Shown here: piece by piece, positions 5,632 to 7,174 of the stretch
Position numbering within the stretch: position 1 is the stretch's first letter
Layout: the number at the start of each line of letters is the position of its first letter
NCBI GenBank assembly: GCA_003233535.1
Contig: QIMA01000462.1
Coordinates: forward strand, 1 to 7,174
Origin: Rhodanobacteraceae bacterium
Lineage (GTDB): Bacteria > Pseudomonadota > Gammaproteobacteria > Xanthomonadales > SZUA-5
Direction: 5' to 3'
DNA: 7,174 nt
Notes under the pieces: generated by a model
What the model saw: the letters and a program-made list of their open reading frames with translations, nothing else
The model's database searches: none
Told to the model about the DNA's origin: nothing
Made by a program: the position numbers and the translations under genes

Positions 5632-5985
5632 ATGAACATCAAAACCCTAACGATCACCACCGCCCTGTTCATCTCTGCCGTCGCTGTAGTTCAACCTGCC
5701 CACGCAGCAACCATCTACAACGACCAAACAATCACTCAGGTTGCTGTCGGTGACGCCTACAACGGCGACGTGGTGATCCAGCTCAGCGGCAACGCCGGCA
5801 TGAGCAAACCCGCCTGCTCCACCGACAGTACGTGGTCGCTGCGCTTTGACGGTACGACCGACGCCGGCAAGCAAGCCTTCTCCATGGCCATGCTGGCGCA
5901 GAGCTCGGGCGCCACGATTGCTGTGTCGGGCGAGGCCTTTTGCATCGGCAACATCCAGAAGATGCGTTGGATTCGCTTGAAGTAG
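5632..5985 (+). CDS. Small exported protein with two cysteines, function unknown
   Basis: This 117-residue protein starts with a clear Sec signal peptide: Lys4, hydrophobic core at about 8-20 (ITTALFISAVAVV), and the cleavage motif PAHA before Ala26. The mature 92 residues contain YNDQTITQVAVGDAYNGDVVIQLSG (29-53), suggestive of beta strands. Next come Cys62, a WSLRFDG strand (68-74), a helix GKQAFSMAMLAQSSG (79-93), IAVSGEAFC (96-104) with Cys104, and a final MRWIRLK. Cys62 and Cys104 are placed to form a disulfide. This order (Cys, strand, GK-Ala helix, V-x-G, Cys, hydrophobic end) recalls small secreted hypothetical proteins of proteobacteria, with no known activity. The ATG at 5632 has GAGGA with six bases of spacing. 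The next gene begins 21 bases after the stop, so the two are almost certainly co-transcribed. A partner, inhibitor or helper of the hydrolase is possible but unproven. Confidence 0.85.
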   Translation: MNIKTLTITTALFISAVAVVQPAHAATIYNDQTITQVAVGDAYNGDVVIQLSGNAGMSKPACSTDSTWSLRFDGTTDAGKQAFSMAMLAQSSGATIAVSGEAFCIGNIQKMRWIRLK

Positions 5986-6006
5986 CCGACCGGAGGAGCA
6001 CGCAAT

Positions 6007-7174
6007 ATGAACACGAATGAACGGAAACGGGCGGACAATGCGCCGCCCCAGCATTATCGACGACCGATCGGCCGAGGCCTGCTCGGCTTGGCCCTAGCCC
6101 TGGCATCGACCGCCGCCTTGGCGGCGCCTTGCAACTCGGTTCCCTTCAACCCGCAGCTTTTCGAACAGCCCAGCCCAGGGATCGACACAGGCACTTTCGT
6201 CGACAAAATGATTCTCAGCATGGCGCCGTCGAACGTGAAAGGCTACGCGGTAACTTTGACCAACCGACGCGGTGAGATAGTCGCCGAGATCGAGCAGGGG
6301 CTAGCACGTACCCACTGTGATGCGGGCGGGCAACGCAGCTTCACGGTGAACACTGAAACGCCCTGGGGCAGCGTCAGCAAGCTGATCACTACGGCAGCTG
6401 CGATCAAAGTATCCAGCGAGTTCGGCGCCGATCTGGACAGTTCGATCGTGAATTTCCTGCCATATCGCTGGCGCTCCCAGGTGCATCCGCGGTTCTCAGT
6501 GGGCGAGAACGGCTCGGGTCCGGTCACGCTGCGGATGATGCTGCAGCACCGTGGCGGCTTTATTCACTCGTCCTGCGGTGGACGCGACATCAAGACGCGA
6601 TTGATCGACGGTGAGTTTGCAGCCTGCGCAGCTAGCGCCCCGCCCACGGTTGGGACGCGGTCTTACTCAAACATGCTGGGCATCTTTCAGATCCTCATGG
6701 CCTACATGTATTCCCCGCAGTTCATGCACGGATTTGAAACGCAGGCAGCAGGCTACAGCAACGCCGATTACGACGCTTTCATGCAGATGGTGACGAACAA
6801 CAGCTACCGCGGCTTGGTCAATTCACAGATCTTCGCCCCAATCTCCATCACCGGCTCGTGCAACATGGCCGAGATCGCCAACGCCAACCCCAGCGGCAAT
6901 TACATCAAATGGTATGACAATGCTGCGGACAGCAGCGGCACTCTGCCACACGATCAGAACCATACCTGTGCTTCAGGTGCCTGGATCATGTCCAGCGCCG
7001 AAATGCGCAAGTTGCTGTTCCAGCTCAAGCACACCGAAAACCTGCTCAGCCGCGAAGATTATGCGCTGATGGAGGACACCTTCACCGAGAGCCTAGGCTG
7101 GTGGCGTCAAGAATGGACCATCGGCAGTGTGTACTCGCACAACGGCCAATGGAGCGGCACTCGGGCCGAGGTTC
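6007..7174 (+). CDS. Exported beta-lactamase-family serine hydrolase (3' end outside window)
   Basis: The frame is open from the ATG at 6007 to the window end, giving 389 codons. All three active-site motifs of the class C beta-lactamase/penicillin-binding-protein-like fold are present in order: SVSK (Ser122 nucleophile, Lys125), YSN (Tyr219-Asn221) and HNG (377-379, in place of KTG). The family helix MLQHRGGF (178-185) corresponds to the usual LLTHTSG. The N-terminus is a signal peptide with a long charged n-region holding Arg18-Arg19 and a hydrophobic core at about 24-39, cleaved near ALAA before Pro41. Cys42 is preceded by Pro, so a lipoprotein is unlikely. Six cysteines (42, 104, 190, 207, 284, 320) could make disulfides, fitting an extracytoplasmic enzyme. 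Substrates in this family include beta-lactams, esters and D-amino-acid peptides; none can be chosen here. A strong GGAGGAG (5992-5998) lies eight bases before the ATG. The gene follows the small exported protein in one operon. Confidence 0.9.
   Translation, partial: MNTNERKRADNAPPQHYRRPIGRGLLGLALALASTAALAAPCNSVPFNPQLFEQPSPGIDTGTFVDKMILSMAPSNVKGYAVTLTNRRGEIVAEIEQGLARTHCDAGGQRSFTVNTETPWGSVSKLITTAAAIKVSSEFGADLDSSIVNFLPYRWRSQVHPRFSVGENGSGPVTLRMMLQHRGGFIHSSCGGRDIKTRLIDGEFAACAASAPPTVGTRSYSNMLGIFQILMAYMYSPQFMHGFETQAAGYSNADYDAFMQMVTNNSYRGLVNSQIFAPISITGSCNMAEIANANPSGNYIKWYDNAADSSGTLPHDQNHTCASGAWIMSSAEMRKLLFQLKHTENLLSREDYALMEDTFTESLGWWRQEWTIGSVYSHNGQWSGTRAEV

Noticed and set aside
5280..5672. 130-codon - strand frame across the non-coding region
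   Set aside because: It runs through the REP-like doublet and the signal-peptide codons of the small secreted gene on the other strand, and has no domain or ribosome site.
5647..6054. 135-codon - strand frame opposite the small secreted protein
   Set aside because: The + strand gene has a signal peptide, ribosome site and tight spacing to the hydrolase; the antisense product is a His/Gly/Arg-rich shadow.

Overview
This 7.2 kb window is bacterial chromosome, moderately to highly GC-rich, with tightly packed genes and strong AGGAG-type ribosome sites. The gene content (FtrA-type regulator, DUF2335 protein, GST, secreted serine hydrolase) and a pair of short GTAGGAGCG-type repeats suggest a gammaproteobacterium, most likely in or near the Xanthomonadales. 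That placement is an inference from style and not a database match.

Left part (1-1401): the 3' end of an FtsX/MacB-type ABC transporter permease runs in from the left edge (+ strand). Facing it on the - strand are a small Lys/Gln-rich protein with an internal 39-bp tandem duplication and a DUF2335 membrane protein, probably co-transcribed. A 254-bp gap with a strong hairpin separates them from the next gene.

Centre (1402-5290): an isocitrate lyase/PEP mutase-family protein, a glutathione S-transferase and an EamA-family (DMT) exporter lie head-to-tail on the - strand. An FtrA/GlxA-type AraC regulator is divergent on the + strand. The 140-bp intergenic region between exporter and regulator carries three copies of an ACGCCA-centred motif, two of them exactly 42 bp apart, which look like operator sites. 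A 24-bp imperfect inverted repeat brackets the exporter-GST gap. It includes the exporter stop codon at one end and touches the GST Shine-Dalgarno at the other. The simplest reading is a regulator controlling itself and an exporter/detoxification unit.

Right part (5291-7174): a 341-bp non-coding stretch with an inverted REP-like pair and several hairpins precedes a two-gene + strand operon. The first gene encodes a small exported protein with two cysteines. The second encodes an exported beta-lactamase-fold serine hydrolase, cut off by the window end, with SxxK, YxN and HxG motifs and six cysteines. The 21-bp spacing and shared export signals suggest that the two proteins act together outside the cytoplasm.

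No tRNA, rRNA, CRISPR array, transposase or integrase is visible. No clearly new multi-gene system was found. The best candidates for novelty are the 195-bp inverted-repeat element, the regulator's operator array, and the small-protein/hydrolase pair.
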